From RU20A sp042610495 (GTDB lineage Bacteria > Pseudomonadota > Alphaproteobacteria > Rhizobiales > Rhizobiaceae): a DNA stretch of 64,000 nt. Below the pieces are notes generated by a model. That model did not search any database, was not told where the DNA came from, and was given only the letters and a program-made list of their open reading frames with translations. The translations under genes and the position numbers were made by a program. This document shows positions 8,436 to 16,979 of the stretch, piece after piece. The stretch is taken from positions 124,001 to 188,000 of the forward strand of contig NZ_JBHGAP010000004.1 of NCBI RefSeq assembly GCF_042610495.1, in the 5' to 3' direction. The first letter of the stretch is position 1; each line of letters begins with the position of its first letter.

Positions 8436-9437
8436 TCAGGCGCGGCCGGAGCTCTTGCGGTTGGCGAATCCGATGGCGAGGACCGAGAAGATCAGAAGTC
8501 CGGTGCCGACCTGCTGCCAGTAGAAGTTCAGACCCGAGAGCAGCAGGCCGTTTGCGACGATGCCGAGCAGGAGAACGCCGAGCACCGTGCCCGGCACGTT
8601 CGGCCGGCCGTGCCGGTCGAACGTCGTACCGATGAAGGTGGCGCCAATGGCGTTCAGCAGAAAGGCATTGCCGGAGGAGGGAATGTAGACGGTGACCGTC
8701 GAGGTGAGGATCAGGCCGACGATGGCGGCGGTCAGCGAGACCAGAATGTAGGTCGCGGCAGTGATGCTCGGCAGGCTGAGGCCGGAATAACGCACGACGC
8801 TTGCCTGCACGCCGGTGGCGATGACCGTGCGGCCGAATGCGGTGCGGGAAAGCACGACCCATGCGAAGGCAACGACCAGAAGCGTCGCGACGAGCGGCAC
8901 GGGAATGCCGGCGATCGTTCCGTGACCTAGAAAGCGGAAGGCTTCGGGCACACCTGTTGGCGGCAGGTAGACGGGATTGCCGCCATTGGTCAGCAGTTGC
9001 TGCACGCTGCGCCCGACGAAGAGCGTGCCGAGCGTGGCGAGAAAGGGTGAGATGCCGATGCCGGCGATCAGTGTGGCGTTGAAGATGCCAACGAGCGCGC
9101 CTCCGGCAAGCCCGCCAAGGGCTGCTAGGGCAACCGGTTGGCCGGCAAGCACCAGGGAGACGAAGGCGAAGCTCGCAAAATCGATCGCGGTGCCGACCGA
9201 CAGGTCGATACCGCCAGCCGAGACGGCAAAGGTCATGGCAATGGCGACGATGGTCAGGAGGGCGACATTGTTGACGAGTACGCTCAGCAGATTGGCGCCC
9301 GAAAGAAAACCGGGTGCGATGGCGGCAAAAAGCGCGAAGACGGCCGCAAGTGCTGCGACGAGGGCGTAGCGCCCGGCAGCCTTGCCGAGGGTGGCGGCGA
9401 CAGACGGTGCGCTTTGGGACAGAGACGAGACAGCCAT
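8436..9437 (-). CDS. ABC transporter permease, ribose/CUT2 type (second permease)
   Basis: A 333-residue integral membrane protein of the RbsC-like family, with about eight to ten hydrophobic segments. It shows the family loop signatures AGGIDLSVGTAIDFASF and GRTVIATGVQASVVRYSG. The frame runs open further upstream, but the ATG at 9437 lies one base past the TGA of the preceding permease gene and has a GGAGG site, so the two are translationally coupled. It would pair with the other permease as a heterodimer powered by the ATPase at 10508. It lies directly before sfnB. Confidence 0.88.
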   Translation of the reverse strand: MAVSSLSQSAPSVAATLGKAAGRYALVAALAAVFALFAAIAPGFLSGANLLSVLVNNVALLTIVAIAMTFAVSAGGIDLSVGTAIDFASFAFVSLVLAGQPVALAALGGLAGGALVGIFNATLIAGIGISPFLATLGTLFVGRSVQQLLTNGGNPVYLPPTGVPEAFRFLGHGTIAGIPVPLVATLLVVAFAWVVLSRTAFGRTVIATGVQASVVRYSGLSLPSITAATYILVSLTAAIVGLILTSTVTVYIPSSGNAFLLNAIGATFIGTTFDRHGRPNVPGTVLGVLLLGIVANGLLLSGLNFYWQQVGTGLLIFSVLAIGFANRKSSGRA

Positions 9438-9438
9438 G

Positions 9439-10518
9439 TCAGATGGCCTCCTTGCGGCCGAGCAGGGTAGTGGCCGAAACCACCAGCAGGATGAGAAGCC
9501 CCTGGACGCCGCTGACCAGCGTGCTGGAAATGTTGAGCAACTGGAACCCGTTGATAAGGAAGCCGACGAAGAGGGCGGAGAGCAGCGTGCCCGTGATGGT
9601 CGGGACGAGGCGGCTGGAAAACACGCTGCCAAGCAGGGCCGTCACCACCACCGGCAACAGCATGTCGCCCGCGCCGGTCGTGCTGCCGGAGAGATAGGAG
9701 ACGGAAAGGATGCCGGCGATGCCGCCTGTCAGGCCGCTGGCGAGGAAGGAGCCGGCAACGAAGGCCTTGACCGGCAGGCCGGCGGCGCGCGCCGCATCGG
9801 GAAAGGCGCCGACCGCATAGAGGCGCAGGCCGAGCGGCGTGCCTTGAACGATGGCGGCAACGACGAGCGTGAAGCCGAGCAGTACATAGGCGAGGACCGG
9901 AATGCCGAAGGGGCCGCCGGCGGATAGTGCCCCAAGGAAATCTGTGGCGGCGGGAATGACGGTGTTCTGCGTCAGCACCAGTTCGAGACCGGCGACGACA
10001 TTCATCACGGCGAGCGTTGCCAGCAGCGGCACGATACCGGCAAGCGTCACGGCTGCTGCATTGACCGCGCCGATTGCCAGTCCCGTCGAAAGCGCGCCCG
10101 CGGCAGCCGCCGGATCGCTGTAGCCGGCCTGGATCAGGGCGGCATAGACGGCTGCGCTCAGCCCCATGTTGGCGGCGAGCGAGAGGTCGATGCCGCCGGT
10201 GACCACATTGGAGCCGCCGGCGATGATGACGATGGTGAGGCCGATTGCCAGCACGCCGGCGATGGCGGACTGGCCGAGCACGTTGCCGATATTGCCGACA
10301 GAGAGGAAGTACGGCGCCGTGACGGCAAAGATCAGAAAGACCCCGAGGAAGACGACGAAGGCGCCGGCGCGAAGCGCCAGCGTCGCGATGTTGCGACGGC
10401 CGGGTCGATGCGCAGTCAGTTGAGGCTCGACGGCGTCGCGGCGCGACTGCGCGATGGCGGTATCGACGGAGCTGCTCGCAGCCTGCGGGGCGGGGATGGT
10501 GGCGATATCAACCAGCAT
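9439..10518 (-). CDS. ABC transporter permease, ribose/CUT2 type (first permease)
   Basis: A 359-residue RbsC-like permease. It has a cytoplasmic N-terminal tail of about 45 residues, then multiple membrane segments beginning AFVVFLGVFLIFAVTAPYFL, and the family signature GGIDLSLAANMGLSAAVYAAL. LRLYAVGAFPDAARAAGLPV is the usual coupling-helix region that contacts the ATPase. Its start overlaps the 3' end of the ATPase gene by 11 bp, typical of operon coupling. Confidence 0.88.
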   Translation of the reverse strand: MLVDIATIPAPQAASSSVDTAIAQSRRDAVEPQLTAHRPGRRNIATLALRAGAFVVFLGVFLIFAVTAPYFLSVGNIGNVLGQSAIAGVLAIGLTIVIIAGGSNVVTGGIDLSLAANMGLSAAVYAALIQAGYSDPAAAAGALSTGLAIGAVNAAAVTLAGIVPLLATLAVMNVVAGLELVLTQNTVIPAATDFLGALSAGGPFGIPVLAYVLLGFTLVVAAIVQGTPLGLRLYAVGAFPDAARAAGLPVKAFVAGSFLASGLTGGIAGILSVSYLSGSTTGAGDMLLPVVVTALLGSVFSSRLVPTITGTLLSALFVGFLINGFQLLNISSTLVSGVQGLLILLVVSATTLLGRKEAI

Positions 10519-12040
10519 GGCGGAGGCTTTCCCTGGCGCCGGTCACGTCGGCGAGGATCTGTTCGGAGGTGCTGTCGGCTGTCCTGACCTCCCGGGCGAT
10601 ACGGCCGCGGAAGAAGACGAGCAGGCGGTCGGTGATGCCGCGCAACTCCTCGATGTCGGAGGAAAGCACGATGACGCCGGCGCCGCGTTCGGCCAATTCG
10701 CCGATGAGGCGGTAGATTTCCACCTTGGCGCCGATGTCGACGCCGACGGTCGGCTCGTCGAGAAGATAGATTTCAGACTGCCGGCTCAGCCATTTTGCGA
10801 TCGCGACCTTCTGCTGGTTGCCACCCGACAGCGTGCCGACAAGCGCATCGATACCGTTGGTCTTGATCTGAAGCCGGCGAACGAGATCCTCCGTCGCGCT
10901 GCGTTCAGCGCGCCGGTCGATGAGGCCGCGGGAGAATCGCTTGAGGCTGGCGAGGGTGGTGTTCTCGAGCACGGAGAGCGGCAGCGCCACGCCATCGCGG
11001 CGGCGATCTTCCGGCACGAGGGCCAGACGGCGCGATGCCGCCCTCGCCGGGCTCGTCGCGGCGAGCGTCTTTCCGTTGACGGCAATCGTACCGCCGGTGG
11101 GCGTTTCCAGGCCAAATAGCGTGCGGATCACTTCCTTGGCGCCGGAGCCGACGAGGCCCGTCATGCCGAGCACTTCGCCACGCCGGAGTGTGAAGGAGAC
11201 GTCGTCGTATCTGCCCGCCAGCGTGAGTTGCGAGACATCGACCAGAACCTCGCCGGGCGTCACCACGGGCTTCGGATAGAGGTCTGCGATATCGCGGTTG
11301 ACCATCAGCGCGCCGATTTCTGCAGCGCTCGTATCCTTGACGGCGAGCGTCGCGACGTCGCGGCCGTTTCTGAGCACAGTGACTGTGTCGCAGAGATCGA
11401 CGATTTCACCCAGATAATGGGAGATGTACAGAACGGTGATGCCCTCGGCGCTCAGCCGCCGGATCAGCCGGAAGAGCAGATCGGCCTCGCGCCGCACGAG
11501 TGCTGCAGTCGGTTCGTCGAAAACGAGAACCTTCGGGTTGGCGATCAGCGCGCGGGTGATCTGCACGATCTGCTTTTCGGCTGCCGAGAGGTCGGCAATC
11601 AGCGCGCCCTGCGGCAGGTCGAGGCCGAAATAGCGCTGCAGCGTTTCGGCCGCCTGCCGGCGCATCGCCCGGCGGTCAAGAAAGGGGGTTCCGGCAAGCC
11701 GGGGCTCCCGCCCGAGGAAGAGCGCTTCGCCGACGGTGAAGCTCGGCGTCAGCAGCCTGTCCTGGTGGATGAAGTGAATGCCGAGCGCCTCTGCGAGATG
11801 TGGCGTCAGGCGGTCCTGCGTGACGCCGTCGATCGCGATACGGCCTTCATCGGCATGGTGAAGGCCGGCGAGCAGCTTGATCAGGGTCGATTTCCCCGCG
11901 CCGTTCTGGCCGACGAGACCGTGTACGCTGCCGCGGCGGATGGTGAGATTGGCTTTCGACAGTGCCTCGGCGCCACCGAAGCGCTTGACGATGTTTTCAA
12001 ACCGGATGACCGGCTGGTCGTCCTGATGGGGGTCCGGCAT
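10508..12040 (-). CDS. ABC transporter ATP-binding protein with two ATPase domains (RbsA/MglA type)
   Basis: A 510-residue double-domain ATPase, the normal size for CUT2 systems. The first half has an intact Walker A (GQNGAGKSTLIKLL), a signature-like LSAAEKQIVQI and Walker B with VLVFDEPTAAL. The second half has a degenerate P-loop (GLVGSGAKEVIRTLFG) but a clear signature LSGGNQQKVAIAKWL and YLLDEPTVGVD. Such asymmetry is usual in RbsA-like proteins. It energizes import together with the two permeases and the binding protein of the same operon. Confidence 0.92.
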   Translation of the reverse strand: MPDPHQDDQPVIRFENIVKRFGGAEALSKANLTIRRGSVHGLVGQNGAGKSTLIKLLAGLHHADEGRIAIDGVTQDRLTPHLAEALGIHFIHQDRLLTPSFTVGEALFLGREPRLAGTPFLDRRAMRRQAAETLQRYFGLDLPQGALIADLSAAEKQIVQITRALIANPKVLVFDEPTAALVRREADLLFRLIRRLSAEGITVLYISHYLGEIVDLCDTVTVLRNGRDVATLAVKDTSAAEIGALMVNRDIADLYPKPVVTPGEVLVDVSQLTLAGRYDDVSFTLRRGEVLGMTGLVGSGAKEVIRTLFGLETPTGGTIAVNGKTLAATSPARAASRRLALVPEDRRRDGVALPLSVLENTTLASLKRFSRGLIDRRAERSATEDLVRRLQIKTNGIDALVGTLSGGNQQKVAIAKWLSRQSEIYLLDEPTVGVDIGAKVEIYRLIGELAERGAGVIVLSSDIEELRGITDRLLVFFRGRIAREVRTADSTSEQILADVTGARESLRHAG

Positions 12041-12111
12041 GGCGTCATGTCCCTCTGATAGCCCGGTTTCTGGCCGCTCGCCGCTTGTCTGGCAGGCGGT
12101 CGGCGCGGGTT

Positions 12112-12128
12112 TGCCGCCCCTGGCGGCA
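12112..12128 (-). other. Intercistronic hairpin after the binding-protein gene
   Basis: TGCCGCC (12112-12118) and GGCGGCA (12122-12128) form a tight stem with a 3-base loop in the 132-bp gap between binding protein and ATPase. No T run follows. Hairpins here often raise binding-protein expression over the downstream genes by protecting mRNA; that role is inferred. Confidence 0.4.
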
Positions 12129-12172
12129 CGTGCAAGGGGCGGCGCGGTCGCTCGGGAGGAGCAGTTCGCGGC

Positions 12173-13180
12173 TCAGCCGATGCCGAGCTTCTTGGAGACT
12201 TCGCCGACATTCTGCTTGTTGGCGAGGAGCGCCGGCACGTAGGTCTCGCGCGGCAGCGTTTCACCGGCGAGATAGCGGGCGACGTTGCGGATCGCGACGC
12301 GACCAAGCTCGGCCGGCTGCTGAGCGACGTCGGCAGCGGCCGGCGAGGCGGGGTCGGCGACGAGCTGGAGCACTTCCGGGCTGCCATCCACGCCGTAGGT
12401 CTTGATCTCGGTACGCCCGGCAGCAACGAGCGCCTGGGTTGCGCCGAGCTGCGGGATGTCCCAGGCCGACCAGATCGCCTTGATCGAACCCTTCTCCGGA
12501 TACTTGGCGAGGATCGCGGTGATCTGCGTGAAGGCATCCTGCACGGTGTTAGGGATCACGTCGCGCAGCTCGGGCTGAACGATCTTCACCTTCGGGAAAT
12601 ACTTGGTGACGTTGACCAGCTGGTCGTAGCGAATGGCGCAGGGGGTCACGCCGTAGAAGCCGTTGAAGACCACGATGTTGCCTTCGCCGCCGATGTCGGA
12701 GACCAGCTGCAGGGCGAGATCCTTGCCGATGCCCCAGTTGTCGGAGGTGGCGTTGTTCAAGGAATTGGCCGAGCCCACGTCGATGGTGAAAACCGGGATA
12801 CCCGCGTCGCGGGCCTTCTTCAGCCAGGGATCGATGACGGTCAGCGTGCCGAGCAGCTGGACGATGGCATCCGGCTTCTGCGCGATCAGCGTCTGGAGCT
12901 GCGAGACGAGCTTGCCGTCATTGCGACCGGCGTCCACCGCGATCGGCTCGCCACCCAGGCGCTTCACTTCCTCGATCTGGGCATTGTAGGCGTTGAGGTC
13001 GAAGAAGTGGTCGGTGCCGGCGGTGCTGATGCCGATGCGCTTGCCCTTGAGGGACAGCGTTTCTTCGGCAGCGGCAGTCTTCGCGCTCAGCAGGCTGGCT
13101 GCGCCGGCGGCGAAACCGGCAGCGGCCGTCAGCTTCAGGAGGTTGCGGCGGTTGACGCCGTTGGACGTGTCAGTGGTCAT
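12173..13180 (-). CDS. Sugar-type (RbsB-like) ABC substrate-binding protein with Tat signal
   Basis: A 335-residue periplasmic binding protein. The N-terminus has a twin-arginine motif at R11-R12 (NRRNLLKL), a hydrophobic stretch and a likely cleavage after AKTAAA, so it probably folds before export through Tat. The mature part follows the RbsB-like fold: KRIGISTAGTDHFFDLNAYN, LIAQKPDAIVQLLGT and GIPVFTIDVG. The ligand cannot be read from the sequence. It heads an operon ending in sfnB, so a sulfur-containing, sugar-like or small polar compound is plausible. The ATG at 13180 is preceded by a GAGAGG site. Confidence 0.88.
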   Translation of the reverse strand: MTTDTSNGVNRRNLLKLTAAAGFAAGAASLLSAKTAAAEETLSLKGKRIGISTAGTDHFFDLNAYNAQIEEVKRLGGEPIAVDAGRNDGKLVSQLQTLIAQKPDAIVQLLGTLTVIDPWLKKARDAGIPVFTIDVGSANSLNNATSDNWGIGKDLALQLVSDIGGEGNIVVFNGFYGVTPCAIRYDQLVNVTKYFPKVKIVQPELRDVIPNTVQDAFTQITAILAKYPEKGSIKAIWSAWDIPQLGATQALVAAGRTEIKTYGVDGSPEVLQLVADPASPAAADVAQQPAELGRVAIRNVARYLAGETLPRETYVPALLANKQNVGEVSKKLGIG

Positions 13181-13206
13181 AATGCCCTCTCGCGTGGAAT
13201 AATCTC

Positions 13207-13219
13207 TATAAATTAAATG
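13207..13219. promoter_or_regulatory. AT-rich operator or promoter element before the CUT2-sfnB operon
   Basis: TATAAATTAAATG lies 26 bp before the binding-protein start. It shares TCTATAAATT with the palindrome upstream of ssuD at 2626-2640. The surrounding 13200-13260 region is AT-rich compared with its neighbours. Sharing of the element suggests common control of these sulfur genes. Confidence 0.4.
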
Positions 13220-13314
13220 GATTTACTAACCGAAGGAGGCCAGATTTTCCAATTTTGGGCGCAAGAGGAGAAAAGATTCGGTGTCCAGGGCGAGGGCGCG
13301 GAAGGGTGCCTGAG

Positions 13315-14484
13315 TCAGGTCTTTGCCGCGAGGAAGGTTTCGACCAGTTCGGTCCAGAAGGCGGCGCCGACGGGCAGGAGATCGTCGTTGAAATCATACG
13401 CCGGATGATGAAGCGGCTTTTCCTCGCCGGTCACGCGGCTGCCGAGGAAGAAGTAGCTGCCGGGCACTTCGCGCAGCATATAGGCGAAATCCTCGCTGCC
13501 CATGTAGGGGCGGGCAAGATCGGTGACGTTTTCGCGGCCGGCAAAGCGGGTGGCGACGTCGCGCAGGAAATCGGTTTCCGCCACATGGTTGATGGTGGCG
13601 TCGTAGCTGCGTTCGTAATTGATGGTGGCGCGCATGCCGAAGCTTGCGGCCTGCATCTCGGTAATGAGCCGAATTCGACGCTCGAGCTCATCGCGCACCT
13701 TCGGATCGAAAGAGCGGATGCCGACGACGATCTCGGCCCGTTCCGGGATGATGTTGCTGGCCGAACCGCCATGGAAGGAGCCGACTGTGATGACGGTCGG
13801 GTCCTGCGGGTCGATATTGCGGGAGACGATGGTCTGGAGCGCCATGACGATGGATGCGCCGCAGACGATGGGATCTGCGGTCTCCTGCGGCTCGGCGCCA
13901 TGGCCTCCGCGGCCGTGCACGGTGATGCGCGCCTCGTCCACCGCCGCCATGATCGGGCCGGCGCGCAGGGCGAACTGTCCGAAAGGCAGGCCGGGTTCGT
14001 TGTGAAGCGCAAAGACGGCATCGCAGGGAAACTGCCGAAACAGACCTTCCTCGACCATGATCTTTGCACCGCCGACATTCTCCTCGGCGGGCTGGAAGAT
14101 GAGATGGACGGTGCCCTCGAAATTGCGTCGTTCGGCGATCATGCGCGCTGCACCGAGCAGCATGGCGGTGTGACCATCGTGGCCGCAGGCGTGCATCTTG
14201 CCGGGAATGGTGCTCTGGTAGTCCTGGCCGGTCTCCTCGTGGATCGGCAGGGCGTCCATGTCCGCCCGGATGCCGATCGCCGGACCCTGGCCGTTCGTCA
14301 GCGTGGCGACGATGCCGGTGCGGGCGAGCCCTCTCGTTACCTTGTAGCCGAGCGCCTCCAGCTTCTCGGCGACGAGGGCAGAGGTGCGTTCCTCCTCCAG
14401 CCCGAGTTCCGGGTGGGCATGCAGGTCGCGGCGAATGGCGACCATTTCGGGGACGGCATTGGTGAGTTCGGGCAGTCGGGTCAT
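13315..14484 (-). CDS. M20-family metal-dependent amidohydrolase
   Basis: A 389-residue M20D-type peptidase/amidohydrolase (hippurate/N-acyl amino acid hydrolase group). Key motifs are RRDLHAHPELGLEEERT, GIRADMDALPI, the metal site MHACGHDGHTAMLLGAA and FQPAEENVGGAKIMVEEG; later come ALHNEPGLPFG and GSEDFAYMLREVPGSYFFLG. These enzymes release amino acids from N-acyl or related conjugates. It is the last gene of the polar amino-acid importer operon and its ATG at 14484 is one base past the permease stop, so it probably acts on the imported compound in the cytoplasm. A GTG at 14496 is an alternative start. Confidence 0.88.
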   Translation of the reverse strand: MTRLPELTNAVPEMVAIRRDLHAHPELGLEEERTSALVAEKLEALGYKVTRGLARTGIVATLTNGQGPAIGIRADMDALPIHEETGQDYQSTIPGKMHACGHDGHTAMLLGAARMIAERRNFEGTVHLIFQPAEENVGGAKIMVEEGLFRQFPCDAVFALHNEPGLPFGQFALRAGPIMAAVDEARITVHGRGGHGAEPQETADPIVCGASIVMALQTIVSRNIDPQDPTVITVGSFHGGSASNIIPERAEIVVGIRSFDPKVRDELERRIRLITEMQAASFGMRATINYERSYDATINHVAETDFLRDVATRFAGRENVTDLARPYMGSEDFAYMLREVPGSYFFLGSRVTGEEKPLHHPAYDFNDDLLPVGAAFWTELVETFLAAKT

Positions 14485-14485
14485 G

Positions 14486-15370
14486 TCAGGCACCACGGGT
14501 CGGGATCCGGTTCTCGAGAGCGCGGAAGGCGACGACGAGAATGCCGGTCAGGCAAAGATAGATGGCGGCGAGCAGCAGAAGGGGCTCGTAGGTCAGGAAG
14601 GTCTCCTGTCGCACACGGGAAATCACGGCGTAAACATCGATCACGGTGATGGTGGCGACAAGGGGCGTGGATTTCAGCTGCAGCACGGTTTCGCCGGCAA
14701 GCGTGGGCAGCGCGCGGTGCACGGCCCGCGGCAGCCAGATGCGGCGGAAGAGCGTGAAACGTCCCATGCCATAGGCACGGCCGGCCTCAAGTTCCCCGGC
14801 GGGAATGCCGGCAAAGGCGCCGCGCATCACCTCGCCCTCATAGGCGGCGAAGGAGATCGTCAGGGCCGCCAGACCGTAGGGCCAGGACTGACGCAGATAG
14901 GGCCAGAGGAAGGAGGAGCGGATCTCCGGATACTGCGCGAAGATCGAGCCGAGGCCGTAATAGAGCAGCCAGAGCTGCAAGAGCAGCGGCGTGCCGCGGA
15001 CCAGCGTGCAGAACAGCTGCGCCAGCCGCTTCAGCGGCCATGGTCCCGTCACCTGCACGAGCCCCAGTGGCACGGCAATCAAGAAGCCCAAGATGGCCGA
15101 GGCAAACAGCATGGCAAGCGTGACGAGGATGCCGGAACCAAGGCGGGGCAGCCAGGCCGACAGCCAGTCCCAGCGCATGGCGAGCGCCATCGTCAGGACG
15201 ATGCCTGCGAAGACCAGCATGAGGACGATGCGGTGCGGCTGGAGCAGCGCCTTGAAGGAATTGCCTGCAGGTGCTGACGGCATGACGCTGGCGACGTGGT
15301 CGCGGGCATCCGGGGCGCCGGGCTCTGGCGGAACGGTCGGCAGGCGGGATGACAGGGGGTCCGTGCTCAT
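14486..15370 (-). CDS. Polar amino-acid ABC transporter permease (HisM/GlnP type)
   Basis: A 294-residue inner-membrane permease. It has a 45-residue polar N-terminal tail and about five hydrophobic segments. The HisM/GlnP signature is visible: TLVRGTPLLLQLWLLYYGLG, then SFAAYEGEVMRGAFAGIPAGELEAGRA-type coupling-loop residues and AYGMGRFTLFRRIWLPRA. It overlaps the preceding permease gene by 4 bp and pairs with it as a heterodimer. Confidence 0.9.
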   Translation of the reverse strand: MSTDPLSSRLPTVPPEPGAPDARDHVASVMPSAPAGNSFKALLQPHRIVLMLVFAGIVLTMALAMRWDWLSAWLPRLGSGILVTLAMLFASAILGFLIAVPLGLVQVTGPWPLKRLAQLFCTLVRGTPLLLQLWLLYYGLGSIFAQYPEIRSSFLWPYLRQSWPYGLAALTISFAAYEGEVMRGAFAGIPAGELEAGRAYGMGRFTLFRRIWLPRAVHRALPTLAGETVLQLKSTPLVATITVIDVYAVISRVRQETFLTYEPLLLLAAIYLCLTGILVVAFRALENRIPTRGA

Positions 15371-16098
15371 GCCACCTCCGGGAAACCGCGCCGGGCGCGC
15401 CGCTCGATGAGGGCAATGATGGCGTTCGAGACGAGGGTGAGCATCAGGTAGAGCACACCGGCGGCGAGGAAGAACAGCATGTAGTGCTTCGTCGTGCCGG
15501 CTGCCTGCCGCGTCACCAGCGTCAGTTCGCTGAAGCCGACGACGGCGAGAAGGGCCGTGTCCTTGGTGGCGATCAGCCAGAGATTGGCGAGGCCCGGAAT
15601 GGCATAGGGCAGCATGGCCGGCAGCGTCACCCGGCGGAGCATCTTCACCGGCGCCATGCCATAGGCGCGCGCCGCCTCGATCTGGCCGGCGGGAACGGCC
15701 TTGATGGCACCGCGCAGGACCTCCGTCGAATAGGCGCCCTGTACCACCCCGATCACGAAGATCCCGGCGGCGAGACCGCTGATGTCGATCGGGCCGTAGC
15801 CGACGAGTGCCAGAAGCTGGTTCACCCCGTCCGTGCCGGCGTAATAGAGCAGGAGGATGAGCACGAGCTCCGGCACGGCGCGCACGAGGGTGGTGTAGAT
15901 CTCCAGGAGATCACGCGTCACCGGGCCGCCATAGAGCTTGCCGAAGGCCCCGCCGACGCCGAGCAGAAGGCCCAGCGAATAGCCGCCGACGGCGATCTGG
16001 ATCGAGTTGACGAAGCCCGCCAGCAGCACGCCGCCCCAGCCGGGGGAGGAGAATGCCAGAAGGCTCCAGTTGATCAGGCTCGGGCCATCGGCCGCCAT
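15367..16098 (-). CDS. Polar amino-acid ABC transporter permease (HisQ type)
   Basis: A 243-residue permease with five hydrophobic segments. TLVRAVPELVLILLLYYAG and VVQGAYSTEVLRGAIKAVP with GQIEAARAYGM are the HisQ-type signature. The start ATG at 16098 has AAGGGAT upstream. It lies downstream of the binding-protein gene, after a hairpin-containing gap. Confidence 0.9.
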   Translation of the reverse strand: MAADGPSLINWSLLAFSSPGWGGVLLAGFVNSIQIAVGGYSLGLLLGVGGAFGKLYGGPVTRDLLEIYTTLVRAVPELVLILLLYYAGTDGVNQLLALVGYGPIDISGLAAGIFVIGVVQGAYSTEVLRGAIKAVPAGQIEAARAYGMAPVKMLRRVTLPAMLPYAIPGLANLWLIATKDTALLAVVGFSELTLVTRQAAGTTKHYMLFFLAAGVLYLMLTLVSNAIIALIERRARRGFPEVA

Positions 16099-16138
16099 GC
16101 GCGTACATCCCTTGGAAGATGGACTTCACGAAACGGGT

Positions 16139-16162
16139 GGGGCCGGTTGCAACGCCGGCCCC
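16139..16162 (-). other. Hairpin between the HisJ-like gene and its permease
   Basis: GGGGCCGG (16139-16146) pairs with CCGGCCCC (16155-16162) around an 8-base loop in the 78-bp gap. It sits just 3' of a binding-protein gene, as does the 12112-12128 hairpin, with no T run. An mRNA-stabilizing or attenuating role is inferred. Confidence 0.4.
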
Positions 16163-16176
16163 GCACCGCTCACCCG

Positions 16177-16956
16177 TCACTTGCCGTAGATGTCGAAGTC
16201 GAAATACTTCTTCGAGAAGGCGTCATAGGTGCCGTTGGCGCGGATGGCCTTGATCGCGGCGTTGATCTTTTCCTTCAGCGCGGTGTCTTCCTTGCGAAGG
16301 CCAACGCCAACGCCGGCGCCGAGGATGACGGGATCATCAACGACATCGCCCTTCTTCTCGCAGCAGGCCTGACCCTGTTCGGATTTCAGGAAGGCATCGA
16401 GCGTGATCGAATCGGCCTGCACCGCGTCCAGGCGCCCGGCAGCCAGGTCCTGGTTCGCTTCGTCCTGCGTCTGGTATTCCTTGATCTCTGCGGCGGTCGA
16501 GAAATGCTTCTTGGCATAGTCGGCATGGATGGTGGAGGCCTGAACGCCCAGAACCTTGCCGGCAAGACCTTCCGGCGTCGCGTCGAAGGCCACGCCCTTG
16601 GCGCCGATCACGGCGGTCGGCGTGTTGTAGTACTTGTCGGAGAAGTCGATGGTCTTCTTGCGCTCCTCGGTAATCGACATGGACCCAATGATCATGTCGA
16701 TCTTCTTGCTCGTCAGCGCCGGAATGATACCGTCCCAGGCCACCGGGGTGATCACGCAGTCGAGCTTTGCTTCGGCGCAGATCGCCTTCTGGAATTCCAC
16801 TTCCCAGCCTTCCCAGTTGCCGTTGGCATCGGGCGAGGTGAAGGGCGGATAGGGTTCGGCGGCAAAGCCCACCTTCACCTGTTCGGCCTTGGCACCGGCG
16901 GTGCCGGCCATGGCTGCGACGAGCGCGAGTGCGCAGATCGTCAGAGCTTTCTTCAT
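16177..16956 (-). CDS. Periplasmic amino-acid binding protein (HisJ/ArgT-like)
   Basis: A 259-residue protein. It begins with a Sec signal peptide (MKKALTICALALVAAMAGTA, likely cut after AKA near residue 23). The mature part has the type-3 binding-protein pattern: VGFAAEPYPPFTSPDANG, WDGIIPALTSKKIDMIIGSM, SITEERKKTIDFSDKYYNTP and a C-terminal YDAFSKKYFDFDIYGK. The GSMSITEER-KKTIDF segment is typical of Lys/Arg/Orn/His-binding proteins. With the arginine-catabolic genes next to it, a basic amino acid or guanidino ligand is likely. AGGAA lies 7 bases before the ATG. Confidence 0.9.
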   Translation of the reverse strand: MKKALTICALALVAAMAGTAGAKAEQVKVGFAAEPYPPFTSPDANGNWEGWEVEFQKAICAEAKLDCVITPVAWDGIIPALTSKKIDMIIGSMSITEERKKTIDFSDKYYNTPTAVIGAKGVAFDATPEGLAGKVLGVQASTIHADYAKKHFSTAAEIKEYQTQDEANQDLAAGRLDAVQADSITLDAFLKSEQGQACCEKKGDVVDDPVILGAGVGVGLRKEDTALKEKINAAIKAIRANGTYDAFSKKYFDFDIYGK

Positions 16957-16979
16957 GGTGCATTCCTTTCGTGGGAGGG

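Noticed and set aside
756..13180. Sulfoquinovose monooxygenase (smo) cluster of Agrobacterium type
   Set aside because: No sulfoquinovosidase, sugar epimerase/oxidoreductase or matching binding protein is present. The flavin reductase plus SsuD pairing alone is not specific.
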